Below are positions 1 through 5,039 of a DNA stretch of 12,483 nt, piece after piece. Source of the stretch: DATDYB01 sp036517115 (GTDB lineage: Bacteria > Patescibacteriota > Minisyncoccia > Phycocordibacterales > PALSA-1337); contig DATDYB010000033.1 of NCBI GenBank assembly GCA_036517115.1, forward strand, positions 1 through 12,483. The letters run 5' to 3'. The translations under genes and the position numbers were made by a program. The notes under the pieces were generated by a model. That model searched no databases. It worked only from the letters and a program-made list of their open reading frames with translations, and had not been told where the DNA came from. The first letter of the stretch is position 1; every line of letters starts with the position of its first letter.

Positions 1-107
1 TGGAGTGTCTCCGCTTCAAAACTCCTCGTGAGGCATTCGCACGTGAGCTCCAGAAACAAAACAAACCACGGGTGCGTGGTATGATGAAAAAGAAATTATT
101 AGTTTAA
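1..107 (+). CDS. IS30-type transposase, C-terminal end (partial, cut by window edge)
   Basis: An open frame starts before the window (first full codon at 3) and runs 34 codons to a TAA at 105-107. The visible peptide begins ECLRFKTPREAF. This matches the tail of IS30-family DDE transposases, which commonly end with a motif of the type RPRKCLGFKTPYEVF. Only the extreme C-terminus is visible, so whether the element is intact cannot be judged. The IS end should lie shortly after the stop, perhaps around the GC-rich GTTCGGATTCGGGGCTC stretch at 115-131. I infer the boundary and cannot confirm it without the other end. Confidence 0.7.
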   Translation, partial: ECLRFKTPREAFARELQKQNKPRVRGMMKKKLLV

Positions 108-215
108 CTCAGGTGTTCGGATTCGGGGCTCCGTGTAGGAAAGAACGATCGTTGGCATGCTAACATTAATCATTCTGATTGTCAATAGTAGAGCTGGTAA
201 AACCTGCAAATAACC

Positions 216-250
216 CCCAGAACAAGAATGTCAGACATTCTTGTTCTGGG
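216..250. repeat. Perfect 17-bp-arm hairpin downstream of rseP
   Basis: Positions 216-232 (CCCAGAACAAGAATGTC) are perfectly complementary to 234-250, with a single A between them. The spacer 108-286 between the IS30 remnant and the rseP stop holds nothing else I can identify. No T-run follows on either strand, so it is not a classic intrinsic terminator, although it could stabilise the rseP mRNA 3' end. It lacks the CGAA/TGAG feet of the three large palindromes, so it is kept separate from them. Confidence 0.8.
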
Positions 251-286
251 ATCGGGGTGGTTTGGAGAAATTAAACCTTTAAAATT

Positions 287-1390
287 TTACGTGAACAACT
301 TTACGATATCCTTGTAGGTAATAAAGAGCATGAAGAAAAGCAAGAGAGAAAATCCGACGGCGTTGACGGTGTTAGATATTTTCGGATTAATGGCTCGGCG
401 AATAATACTCTCGATGGCAACGAAGAGGAGACGTCCCCCATCGAGCGCGGGGAATGGAATCAAGTTGATAATAGCCAAGTTAATGGAAATGAGTGCGGTA
501 AAGGAGAGAAGGTAGGTGAAGCCAAGTTTAGTTGCATCACCCACAAGCCCTACAATACCTACCGGCCCGCTTACCGATGTCAGGTCGGCGCCGCCTCTAA
601 CTGCTCCCCAAATAAATTGGAAAAGACCGACGGATACACCTTTCACCATATGGATAGTCAGTCTGCCACCCTCGTACAGTGCGAGATGAAATGGGAGCTG
701 TAGGGTTCCCGCTTTATCCATTGAAACGCCGATAATGGCGCGGTCTGGGACAAGCCCTTCTTGTGGAGTAACGGACACTTCTTTTCTCTCGTCTCCACGG
801 GAATAGGTTACGGTGACCTCCTTATTTTTATTGCTGCTGATAAACTCTTGGATGTTCTCTACTTCAAGCGGTTCGGCAAGTGACATGGTGCCTGCTCTTA
901 ATGCAAGTAACCTGTCCCCTGCCTTGAGTCCCGCTGTCTCAGCGGGTGAATCCTTAGTGGTGCCAATGATAATGATGCGAGCGTCGGAAATTCTTGAAGC
1001 GTACACAGCGTAGTCTTCAGAAGAAGCTGCGATGCCTCCCAAGAAGCTCGCGCTCAAAAGTAGCCACGCAAAAATAATATTAAAAAGAATTCCAGCGATA
1101 AGCACTAACGCTTGAATATGTCGTGGTTTGTTCACAAAGCTCCGGCCGCTATCCGGCCCGCTCGTAGATTCCTCATCTGGATTTTCCCCGTGGATTTTTA
1201 CAAAGCCGCCGAAGGGAATGAGGTTGAGTGAATAAGTGGTTTCCCCGAACCGTTTGCTCCAGAGCTTAGGGGGAAAACCAAGACCAAATTCATCGACGCG
1301 AATGCCGGACTTTTTCGCCACGATAAAATGACCGAACTCATGCACCAGCACAAGCGCCGCTAAGATGATGAGGAAGATGATGATGGACAT
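287..1390 (-). CDS. rseP: Site-2 membrane zinc metalloprotease, RseP family
   Basis: This 367-residue intramembrane protease is of the RseP/MmpA type, which cleaves transmembrane substrates such as anti-sigma factors within the lipid bilayer. The first membrane helix carries the zinc-binding HEFGH (residues 17-21). A single PDZ domain lies near residues 135-220. The second catalytic motif, NLIPFPALDGG, begins near residue 309 and supplies the third zinc ligand (Asp317), followed by a last hydrophobic helix. E. coli RseP is about 450 residues with two PDZ domains; one PDZ is common in other phyla. The ATG at 1390 is chosen over an upstream in-frame TTG at 1423 because it starts directly before the membrane helix. 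It lies 42 nt after frr, in the usual frr-...-rseP order, so the two are probably co-transcribed. No anti-sigma substrate is visible. Confidence 0.95.
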   Translation of the reverse strand: MSIIIFLIILAALVLVHEFGHFIVAKKSGIRVDEFGLGFPPKLWSKRFGETTYSLNLIPFGGFVKIHGENPDEESTSGPDSGRSFVNKPRHIQALVLIAGILFNIIFAWLLLSASFLGGIAASSEDYAVYASRISDARIIIIGTTKDSPAETAGLKAGDRLLALRAGTMSLAEPLEVENIQEFISSNKNKEVTVTYSRGDERKEVSVTPQEGLVPDRAIIGVSMDKAGTLQLPFHLALYEGGRLTIHMVKGVSVGLFQFIWGAVRGGADLTSVSGPVGIVGLVGDATKLGFTYLLSFTALISINLAIINLIPFPALDGGRLLFVAIESIIRRAINPKISNTVNAVGFSLLLFFMLFITYKDIVKLFT

Positions 1391-1394
1391 GGAG

Positions 1395-1431
1395 AAGTTA
1401 AAAGTTAAAAATTTTAAATGCAAAGTTTAAC
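1395..1431. repeat. AAGTTAAA-type short repeat patch between frr and rseP
   Basis: The gap between frr and rseP is made of degenerate reiterations of AAGTTAAA (AAGTTAAAAGTTAAAA at 1395-1410, then AAAGTTTAAC at 1422-1431). It occupies the position expected for the rseP leader and contains no Shine-Dalgarno sequence. Similar patches built from different units occur before frr, after priA and before fmt. Confidence 0.6.
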
Positions 1432-1432
1432 A

Positions 1433-1981
1433 CTAATTCAGTATCTCCTTCTCCTTCTTTGAATATAGCTCCTCAAGTTTCTTATTGGTGTCGTCAGTGA
1501 TTTTTTGGAGCTCGGTTTTAAAACGAAACACATCGTCCTTACCAACGCCACCGGCTTTTTCTTGCGCTTGAATGTCTTTAAGCGCACCATCGCGATGGCC
1601 ACGGAGTGTCACCTTGGCTTCCTCAAGCTTTCCTTTGGAAAGTTTTACCAACGCTTCTCGTCGTTCTCCAGTGAGATCAGGAAAGTTAACCCTAACGCCC
1701 TTATCATCGACAGCAAGTGATACGCCTAAATCAGCAAGCATAATTGCCTTTTCTATGTCTTTAGAAAGCGACATGTCCCACGGTGTAACACGGATACTTC
1801 GCGCATCGTCAACGGAAATGTTCGCTACCTGATTGAGCGGGACTTTGGAGCCGTACGACTCAACTTTCACCGCATCAAGGAGTGCGGGTGCAGCTCTTCC
1901 TGTCCGCACGGAAGCGAACTCTTTCTGAAGCCAACCCTCCACCTCTTTTGTTTTTGCTTTAAACTTTGAAAAATCGTACAT
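1433..1981 (-). CDS. frr: Ribosome recycling factor
   Basis: The 182-residue product is close to the family's usual 185. RRF works with EF-G to split post-termination ribosomes into subunits in the cytoplasm. Diagnostic stretches are VRTGRAAPALLD (residues 26-37), the YGSKVPLNQVANI segment (43-55), RVTPWD (64-69) and FPDLTGERREALVK (about 100-113), followed by the long C-terminal helix of the three-helix bundle. The ATG at 1981 gives the standard N-terminus. No Shine-Dalgarno lies in front of it (the preceding bases are TTCCCC), and a TAATAC hexamer sits 6 nt upstream, which would fit a leaderless or very short-leader message. rseP follows on the same strand. No truncation or missing key segment is seen. 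Confidence 0.97.
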   Translation of the reverse strand: MYDFSKFKAKTKEVEGWLQKEFASVRTGRAAPALLDAVKVESYGSKVPLNQVANISVDDARSIRVTPWDMSLSKDIEKAIMLADLGVSLAVDDKGVRVNFPDLTGERREALVKLSKGKLEEAKVTLRGHRDGALKDIQAQEKAGGVGKDDVFRFKTELQKITDDTNKKLEELYSKKEKEILN

Positions 1982-1985
1982 GGGG

Positions 1986-2024
1986 AAGTATTAAGTAGTA
2001 TGTATCAAGTATAAGGTATAAAAC
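1986..2024. repeat. AAGTAT-type short repeat patch upstream of frr
   Basis: On the + strand the patch reads as degenerate reiterations of AAGTAT/AAGTAGTAT/AAGTATAAGGTAT immediately before the frr ATG. On the - strand it contains several TATAC-like hexamers, so it may hold the frr promoter. Unit and spacing are irregular, so this is a low-complexity patch rather than a clean tandem array. Confidence 0.55.
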
Positions 2025-2049
2025 AAAAAAAGTCTTCGGTAAGTGGAAG

Positions 2050-2235
2050 CGAACTCTTCTCGAAAAAAGAGACTACGCAGTGAGGAAGCGAATGCATGGA
2101 GCTTCCGCAAGACCTTTTGAGACATTTTCTGAAATGTCCAAAAGGTGTACAGCTCCTGTAAGGAGGGGTGGCGCGGAGTCCAAGGAAGTTTTTCACCAGA
2201 AAAACTATCCGGTCTCTTTTTTCGAGAAGAGTGAG
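2050..2235 (+). repeat. Large palindromic element 1 (CGAA-arm ... arm'-TGAG)
   Basis: This 186-bp element has a CGAA foot (2050-2053), a 20-nt arm (2054-2073, CTCTTCTCG followed by AAAAAAGAGAC), a structured middle, a perfectly complementary 20-nt arm (2212-2231) and a TGAG foot (2232-2235). The middle holds a nested hairpin: GGAGCT 2098-2103 with AGCTCC 2151-2156, ACCTTTT 2112-2118 with AAAAGGT 2140-2146, and GACATTT 2121-2127 with AAATGTC 2132-2138. A second hairpin with a bulged T lies at about 2183-2210. It shares 52 bp (2170-2221) and 17 bp (2064-2080) with element 2 in inverted orientation. It starts 6 nt beyond the stop codon of the Cys-rich gene. Open frames crossing it are by-products of the repeat. 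Confidence 0.85.
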
Positions 2236-2241
2236 CGTTAT

Positions 2242-2424
2242 TTACTCTCCCAAATCCCAATCCGCTCCCTCATCTTCAACGATCTCACTAGCTTTTTCGT
2301 GCAGACCATCCGTGCAATTGCACTCAAGGAGGTTTTGTCCCTCCTTCTCACAAAATTCAGACTGGCAAATACCGGTTTCTGCAGCTTCTCCGTGACAGCT
2401 GCCGGTACAAATAAAATGTTGCAT
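2242..2424 (-). CDS. Small Cys-rich protein, probable metal binder (60 aa)
   Basis: The ATG at 2424 follows an AAAGG Shine-Dalgarno about 7 nt upstream, one of few clear ones in the window. The 60-residue product has six cysteines (6, 10, 20, 25, 35, 37) and histidines at 3, 11 and 42, arranged as CxxxC, CxxxxC and CxC. An acidic tail follows. There is no signal peptide or membrane segment. The spacing suggests one or two structural zinc sites in a cytosolic protein, but I cannot name a family; similar short Cys-rich orphans are, to my recollection, common in Parcubacteria. The gene lies between two large palindromic elements, with element 1 starting 6 nt after its stop and element 2 about 70 nt upstream of its ATG. 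Function is unknown. Confidence 0.75.
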   Translation of the reverse strand: MQHFICTGSCHGEAAETGICQSEFCEKEGQNLLECNCTDGLHEKASEIVEDEGADWDLGE

Positions 2425-2453
2425 AATGACCTTTATATTAAATTAGTGAATGT

Positions 2454-2459
2454 ATTATA
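2454..2459 (-). promoter_or_regulatory. -10 box of the Cys-rich gene
   Basis: On the - strand this is a consensus TATAAT, 29 nt before the ATG at 2424, giving a leader of about 20 nt that contains the AAAGG ribosome binding site. No convincing -35 hexamer is visible; the upstream region is T-rich. Confidence 0.5.
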
Positions 2460-2494
2460 TATAAGGTTTAAAAAAATGAAAGAGGAAAAGTGCA

Positions 2495-2597
2495 CTCACA
2501 TTGCTGCCAAAAAGAGACCGGATAGTTTTTCTGGTGAAAAACTTCCTTGGACTCCGCGCCGCCGCGCTGCGTAGTCTCTTTTTGGCAGCAATATTCG
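2495..2597 (-). repeat. Large palindromic element 2 (compact copy)
   Basis: Read on the - strand, this 103-bp element has a CGAA foot (2597-2594), a 20-nt arm (2593-2574, TATTGCTGCC then AAAAAGAGAC), a middle, a complementary 20-nt arm (2518-2499; the first pair is T.G) and TGAG (2498-2495). It shares 52 bp (2509-2560) and 17 bp (2567-2583) with element 1, but has 6 nt where element 1 has 89 nt between these blocks. The shared block folds as GGA[T]AGTTTTTC - TGGT - GAAAAACTTCC, a stem with one bulged T. The element begins 6 nt beyond the stop codon of the delta'-like gene. Confidence 0.85.
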
Positions 2598-2603
2598 TTT
2601 TTG

Positions 2604-3296
2604 TTATAGGGATAGCGCCAGGTGTTCGAGAATCATTTTGACCGACGATGAACGGTCGTGTAAATAATTCCTGGAAGTGATGAGGGTCTCAAACACCATG
2701 GCTTCTTTTCGGCCAAGAGTATGTTTGTTATGTAGCGATTCCTCAATCGCGTTTAAAAAAGAGATTGCCTCTGCCTTTGTACTTCTTTCGTCGCTCTCTT
2801 CATCGAGATAGTTTTTGATCATTTCTAGACGTTCTGGTATTTTCAGAGATAAGAATCGTTCTGCGTCGAGTGTTCCACTTTTTCCAGCTTTCCCCTCTCC
2901 TTTAATGATGAGGAGTCTCGAAGCAAGCGTGGGAAGAAAAATGTCAGTCTGGGGCACAATAATAAAAAAGTGGTTACCGGGCGTAGGCTCTTCAAAAATT
3001 TTCAATAATGAATTTTGTGCTTCGCGGGTAATAAAGTTAGTACTCACCACAAAAACTTTTTTACCAGAAGGATTGAAGCTTTTTCGGATCGAGAGGTCCT
3101 TAAGAAGCCTGCCGTCATCAATCGACATAGCGTCGAAATCTCCTCTCCAATAGTCGGGGTTGTTGTTGATAGAAAAATCAAATTGATGAGTAAGGAAATC
3201 CTCGATCTGCGGTAGGATTTTTTCCTTGTCACCCTCGAGCGCGTAGGCATGGTGGATGGTCCCTTGCGTGCGGTAGGTATCAATAATAAGCTGCAT
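2604..3296 (-). CDS. holB: DNA polymerase III delta'-like clamp-loader subunit
   Basis: The 230-residue protein resembles the AAA+ delta' subunit that helps load the sliding clamp on DNA. The best evidence is REAQNSLLKIFEEP (residues 91-104), matching the family's AANALLKxLEEPP helix, followed by a beta strand (HFFIIVPQ) and LPTLASRL, the equivalent of the SRC sensor segment with the Cys replaced by Leu. No Walker A P-loop and no zinc-finger cysteines are present. Loss of ATP binding is usual for delta', but 230 residues is short compared with about 330 in E. coli, so part of domains II-III is reduced. The ATG at 3296 is 6 nt downstream of a TACAAT hexamer and lacks a Shine-Dalgarno. The start overlaps the end of the preceding terminator region. 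An AAA+ relative other than delta' is possible. Confidence 0.8.
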   Translation of the reverse strand: MQLIIDTYRTQGTIHHAYALEGDKEKILPQIEDFLTHQFDFSINNNPDYWRGDFDAMSIDDGRLLKDLSIRKSFNPSGKKVFVVSTNFITREAQNSLLKIFEEPTPGNHFFIIVPQTDIFLPTLASRLLIIKGEGKAGKSGTLDAERFLSLKIPERLEMIKNYLDEESDERSTKAEAISFLNAIEESLHNKHTLGRKEAMVFETLITSRNYLHDRSSSVKMILEHLALSL

Positions 3297-3302
3297 GAGG
3301 CT

Positions 3303-3308
3303 ATTGTA
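3303..3308 (-). promoter_or_regulatory. -10 box of the delta'-like gene (leaderless start)
   Basis: On the - strand this is TACAAT, exactly 6 nt before the ATG at 3296, so the predicted transcription start coincides with the start codon. The -35 region would fall in the T-run of the terminator at 3323-3358 (TTTTTG, 17-nt spacing). Confidence 0.55.
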
Positions 3309-3322
3309 TCATTTTGAGTATG

Positions 3323-3358
3323 AGACAAAAAGAAAGCGCGTTCACGAGGTGAACGCGC
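3323..3358 (-). terminator. Intrinsic terminator of the 44-codon transcription unit
   Basis: On the - strand the stem GCGCGTTCAC - CTC - GTGAACGCGC (10 bp, 3358-3336) is followed by TTTCTTTTTGTC. This is a textbook Rho-independent terminator. Confidence 0.9.
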
Positions 3359-3361
3359 GAT

Positions 3362-3421
3362 GCCATGACTGAAGGCTTAGATGGAAGTAGTAACTCCCCT
3401 CTACGCTTTCAGCCAAATGGC
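3362..3421 (-). ncRNA. Structured 60-nt stem-loop in the 3' part of the small transcription unit
   Basis: Three nested helices fold this stretch: GCCAT 3362-3366 with ATGGC 3417-3421; CTGAAGGC 3369-3376 with GCTTTCAG 3405-3412 (one non-canonical pair); and TAGATGGAAG 3378-3387 with CTCCCCTCTA 3394-3403 (mismatches). The six-base loop is 3388-3393. It lies between the 44-codon ORF stop and the terminator, so the transcript has a structured 3' end. I could not match it to tmRNA, RNase P, SRP or 6S RNA landmarks. A regulatory RNA role is inference. Confidence 0.45.
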
Positions 3422-3437
3422 GTGGCCGCGGCGCCGG

Positions 3438-3572
3438 TCAGGAAACTGAAATATTGCCGGTGATGCCGTCGGGGCCAGGGTTGAGGTTGAAGTCAATAAT
3501 CTTAATTTCCGGAATCAAGGCGCTTTGATGCGCGCCTGAAGGCGGAGACTCGAATTGAAGAAACTTCTTCAC
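3438..3572 (-). CDS. Small ORF with its own promoter and terminator (44 aa, unknown)
   Basis: A GTG at 3572 follows AGAAAGG at a 6-nt spacing and opens 44 codons ending in TGA at 3440-3438. The peptide starts MKKFLQFESPPSGAH and ends NPGPDGITGNISVS, with a hydrophobic-polar alternation (IPEIKIIDFNL) that suggests a beta strand. There is no signal peptide or cysteine. It sits in a complete transcription unit of about 315 nt, with a near-consensus promoter at 3645-3673, a leader hairpin at 3608-3627, the ORF, a 60-nt stem-loop and a terminator. I do not recognise the product. The unit could instead be a non-coding RNA in which the ORF is fortuitous; the RBS spacing and the discrete unit favour translation. 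Confidence 0.5.
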   Translation of the reverse strand: MKKFLQFESPPSGAHQSALIPEIKIIDFNLNPGPDGITGNISVS

Positions 3573-3607
3573 TTGTGGCCTTTCTCTTTGTTGTTTTTGT
3601 ACTGTTG

Positions 3608-3627
3608 GCACCGAACTCTCAGTGCCC
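3608..3627 (-). promoter_or_regulatory. 5' leader hairpin of the small transcription unit
   Basis: On the - strand this reads GGCACTGA - GAGT - TCGGTGCC, an 8-bp stem (one T.G pair) with a 4-nt loop. It starts about 12 nt after the predicted transcription start and ends 35 nt before the GTG start. It may protect the 5' end; no known riboswitch is recognised. Confidence 0.6.
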
Positions 3628-3644
3628 CATTTCTTACGTTTTTT

Positions 3645-3673
3645 AGTATAGCATATCTCGTTTATTGTGTCAA
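3645..3673 (-). promoter_or_regulatory. Near-consensus sigma-70-type promoter
   Basis: On the - strand there is TTGACA (3673-3668), a 17-nt spacer and TATACT (3650-3645). It is among the strongest promoter matches in the window and points into the 44-codon unit. Confidence 0.9.
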
Positions 3674-3690
3674 CATTACTATCTGTGAAT

Positions 3691-3717
3691 CAAAAATATC
3701 AAGGTAGAACCTTGATA
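3691..3717 (-). terminator. Intrinsic terminator for mreB
   Basis: On the - strand the stem TATCAAGGT - TCT - ACCTTGATA (9 bp, 3717-3697) is followed by TTTTTG. It lies downstream of mreB but beyond palindromic element 3, so the element sits inside the mreB 3' untranslated region. Confidence 0.8.
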
Positions 3718-3728
3718 CTTTGGCGAAG

Positions 3729-3911
3729 CGAACCCGTTGCAGAAATTTTGTATAAATAGTGAGTCATCTGCAACGTACGGAGTCTTTTAGGAAAATTGGG
3801 TTGTGTGAGCTTCTCCATTCGGATGGAGGGCGAGTTCCCAATTTTCCGTGAAAAGACAATGATACGTTGTGAAGACGAGCGTTCGGGTACAAAATTTCTG
3901 CAACGGGTGAG
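3729..3911 (+). repeat. Large palindromic element 3
   Basis: This 183-bp element has CGAA (3729-3732), a 20-nt arm (3733-3752, CCCGTTGCAG then AAATTTTGTA), a perfectly complementary arm (3888-3907) and TGAG (3908-3911). Inner helices are CAACGTA 3771-3777 with TACGTTG 3863-3869, GTCTTTT 3782-3788 with AAAAGAC 3851-3857, GGAAAATTGGG 3790-3800 with CCCAATTTTCC 3837-3847, and CTCCAT 3813-3818 with ATGGAG 3823-3828. An alternative fold pairs CGTTGCAG 3735-3742 with CTGCAACG 3768-3775. It directly abuts the mreB stop codon. It shares feet, GAAGCGAA/TGAGC flanks and arm length with element 1, but not the core sequence. Confidence 0.85.
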
Positions 3912-4925
3912 CTATTTCTTCGATATAATCGTCTTTTTGTAGGTGTCCAAATGATCGAGAGCGATGCCGGTGCCTTTAGCGACGCAGAACAACGCGTCGT
4001 CAGCAAGGCGAGCTTTAACACCCGTCCGCCTGTAGACAAGCTCAGGGAAATTGCGGAGTTGTGATGAGCCGCCGGTCATGGTGATGCCGTGGTCGATGAT
4101 GTCCGCCGCGAGTTCCGGCGGTGTTTCTTGTAATACGTCCTTGATCGCCTTCACCATATCACGAAGCTCTTTGGCGATTGCCTTCACGATTTCATTAGTC
4201 TTCACCTCGGTTGAACGTGGCAATCCGGAAATGAAATCTCGTCCTTTGACGATCATAGAAAGCTCTTCTTCGAGCGGTACCGCGGAACCAATTTTGATTT
4301 TAATATCTTCTGCTGTCTTATCGCCGATCGCAAGGTTGAATGTTTTTTTAATATAGTCGGTGATGGAGTAATCGATTCTGTTGCCAGCGCATTTTACCGA
4401 GGTCGAGGCAACGATGCCGCCAAGAGAGATCACGGCGACATCCGTGGTACCGCCGCCGATGTCAACAATCATATGTCCGATCGCTTCCTGGATGGGAATG
4501 CCGGCGCCGAGTGCGGCAAGAATCGGCTCTTTGACTACATAGGCGCTTTTGGCTCCGGCCTTAAGCGCCGCCTCGATCACCGCTCTTCGTTCGGTCGAGG
4601 TAACACCGGCGGGAACAGAGACCATTACTTCCGGCTTGAAAAGCGACCATTTGCCAAGTGCTTTATCAATGAAATATCGAAGCATGGCTTCAGTCACGCG
4701 GTAGTCCGCGATCACTCCGTCTTTCATGGGTCGGTAGGCGATAATGTTGTCTGGTGTTCGGCCGATCATGTTTTTCGCCTCAAGGCCGACAGCGAGGATT
4801 TTGTTGTCTTGTTCCGACACGGCGACGACGGACGGCTCGTTCAAAACGACGCCTTTGCCTGGCACGAACACAAGCGTGTTCGCGGTGCCGAGATCAATCC
4901 CAAGTTTTGGTGAGAAAAAAGCCAT
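3912..4925 (-). CDS. mreB: Rod shape-determining actin homologue MreB
   Basis: The 337-residue bacterial actin polymerises on the inner membrane and steers lateral cell-wall synthesis. Visible motifs are the phosphate-1 loop LGIDLGTANT (residues 8-17), VSVPAGVTSTERRAV (about 102-116), the connect segment VKEPILAALGAG (131-142, with the presumed catalytic Glu), phosphate-2 DIGGGTTD (155-162) and the adenosine loop TMTGGSSQLRN near 290. The N-terminal MAFFSPKLG is hydrophobic enough to act as a short membrane contact. The ATG at 4925 is preferred over a GTG two codons upstream because a TATACT box ends 6 nt before it, giving a leaderless message. mreC, mreD and rodA are not adjacent. The gene diverges from murA, another wall gene, sharing a 114-bp promoter region. 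A large palindrome abuts its stop. Confidence 0.96.
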   Translation of the reverse strand: MAFFSPKLGIDLGTANTLVFVPGKGVVLNEPSVVAVSEQDNKILAVGLEAKNMIGRTPDNIIAYRPMKDGVIADYRVTEAMLRYFIDKALGKWSLFKPEVMVSVPAGVTSTERRAVIEAALKAGAKSAYVVKEPILAALGAGIPIQEAIGHMIVDIGGGTTDVAVISLGGIVASTSVKCAGNRIDYSITDYIKKTFNLAIGDKTAEDIKIKIGSAVPLEEELSMIVKGRDFISGLPRSTEVKTNEIVKAIAKELRDMVKAIKDVLQETPPELAADIIDHGITMTGGSSQLRNFPELVYRRTGVKARLADDALFCVAKGTGIALDHLDTYKKTIISKK

Positions 4926-4931
4926 AGGCAC

Positions 4932-4937
4932 AGTATA
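4932..4937 (-). promoter_or_regulatory. -10 box of mreB (leaderless start)
   Basis: On the - strand this is TATACT, exactly 6 nt before the ATG at 4925. The -35 is weak (GTAAAG at 18-nt spacing). No ribosome binding site fits between promoter and start. Confidence 0.6.
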
Positions 4938-5009
4938 CTATCGTTTCCCACCTAGCTTTACTTGACTCACTCTGAATTTGATTTTGCATTTTGTTTTCAA
5001 CTGGTTAGT

Positions 5010-5031
5010 AACATAGCGTATATGCTATGTT
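5010..5031. promoter_or_regulatory. Perfect dyad, candidate operator of the HTH-murA gene
   Basis: AACATAGC (5010-5017) and GCTATGTT (5024-5031) are exact inverted repeats around GTATAT. The dyad overlaps candidate -10 boxes (TATGCT 5021-5026, TATGTT 5026-5031) and ends 8 nt before the murA ATG at 5040. Its size suits a dimer of a Cro/XRE-type helix-turn-helix, the same kind of domain fused to the MurA encoded just downstream. Binding is inferred. Confidence 0.6.
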
Positions 5032-5039
5032 ATGTACAT

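Noticed and set aside
1912..1921. Another GAAGCGAA copy, like the flank of palindromes 1 and 3
   Set aside because: It lies inside frr and encodes the conserved EFASVRT segment. No complementary arm or TGAG foot is found at the right distance, so it is coincidental.
2080..2574. Long + strand open frame (164 codons) across both palindromes and the Cys-rich gene
   Set aside because: It runs through two repeat elements and antisense to the Cys-rich gene, which has a promoter, an RBS and a cysteine pattern. The peptide shared with the - strand frame at 1991-2260 comes from the duplicated 52-bp core, not from a protein family.
2050..2597. Classic integron with attC sites
   Set aside because: No RYYYAAC/GTTRRRY core pairs in the expected positions and no integrase gene. 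The conserved parts are the CGAA/TGAG feet and the inner core, which is a different architecture.
3325..3640. tmRNA, RNase P RNA or another known structural RNA
   Set aside because: There is no 3' CCA acceptor-like end, no tag ending in Ala-Ala, and none of the conserved RNase P or SRP sequence blocks.
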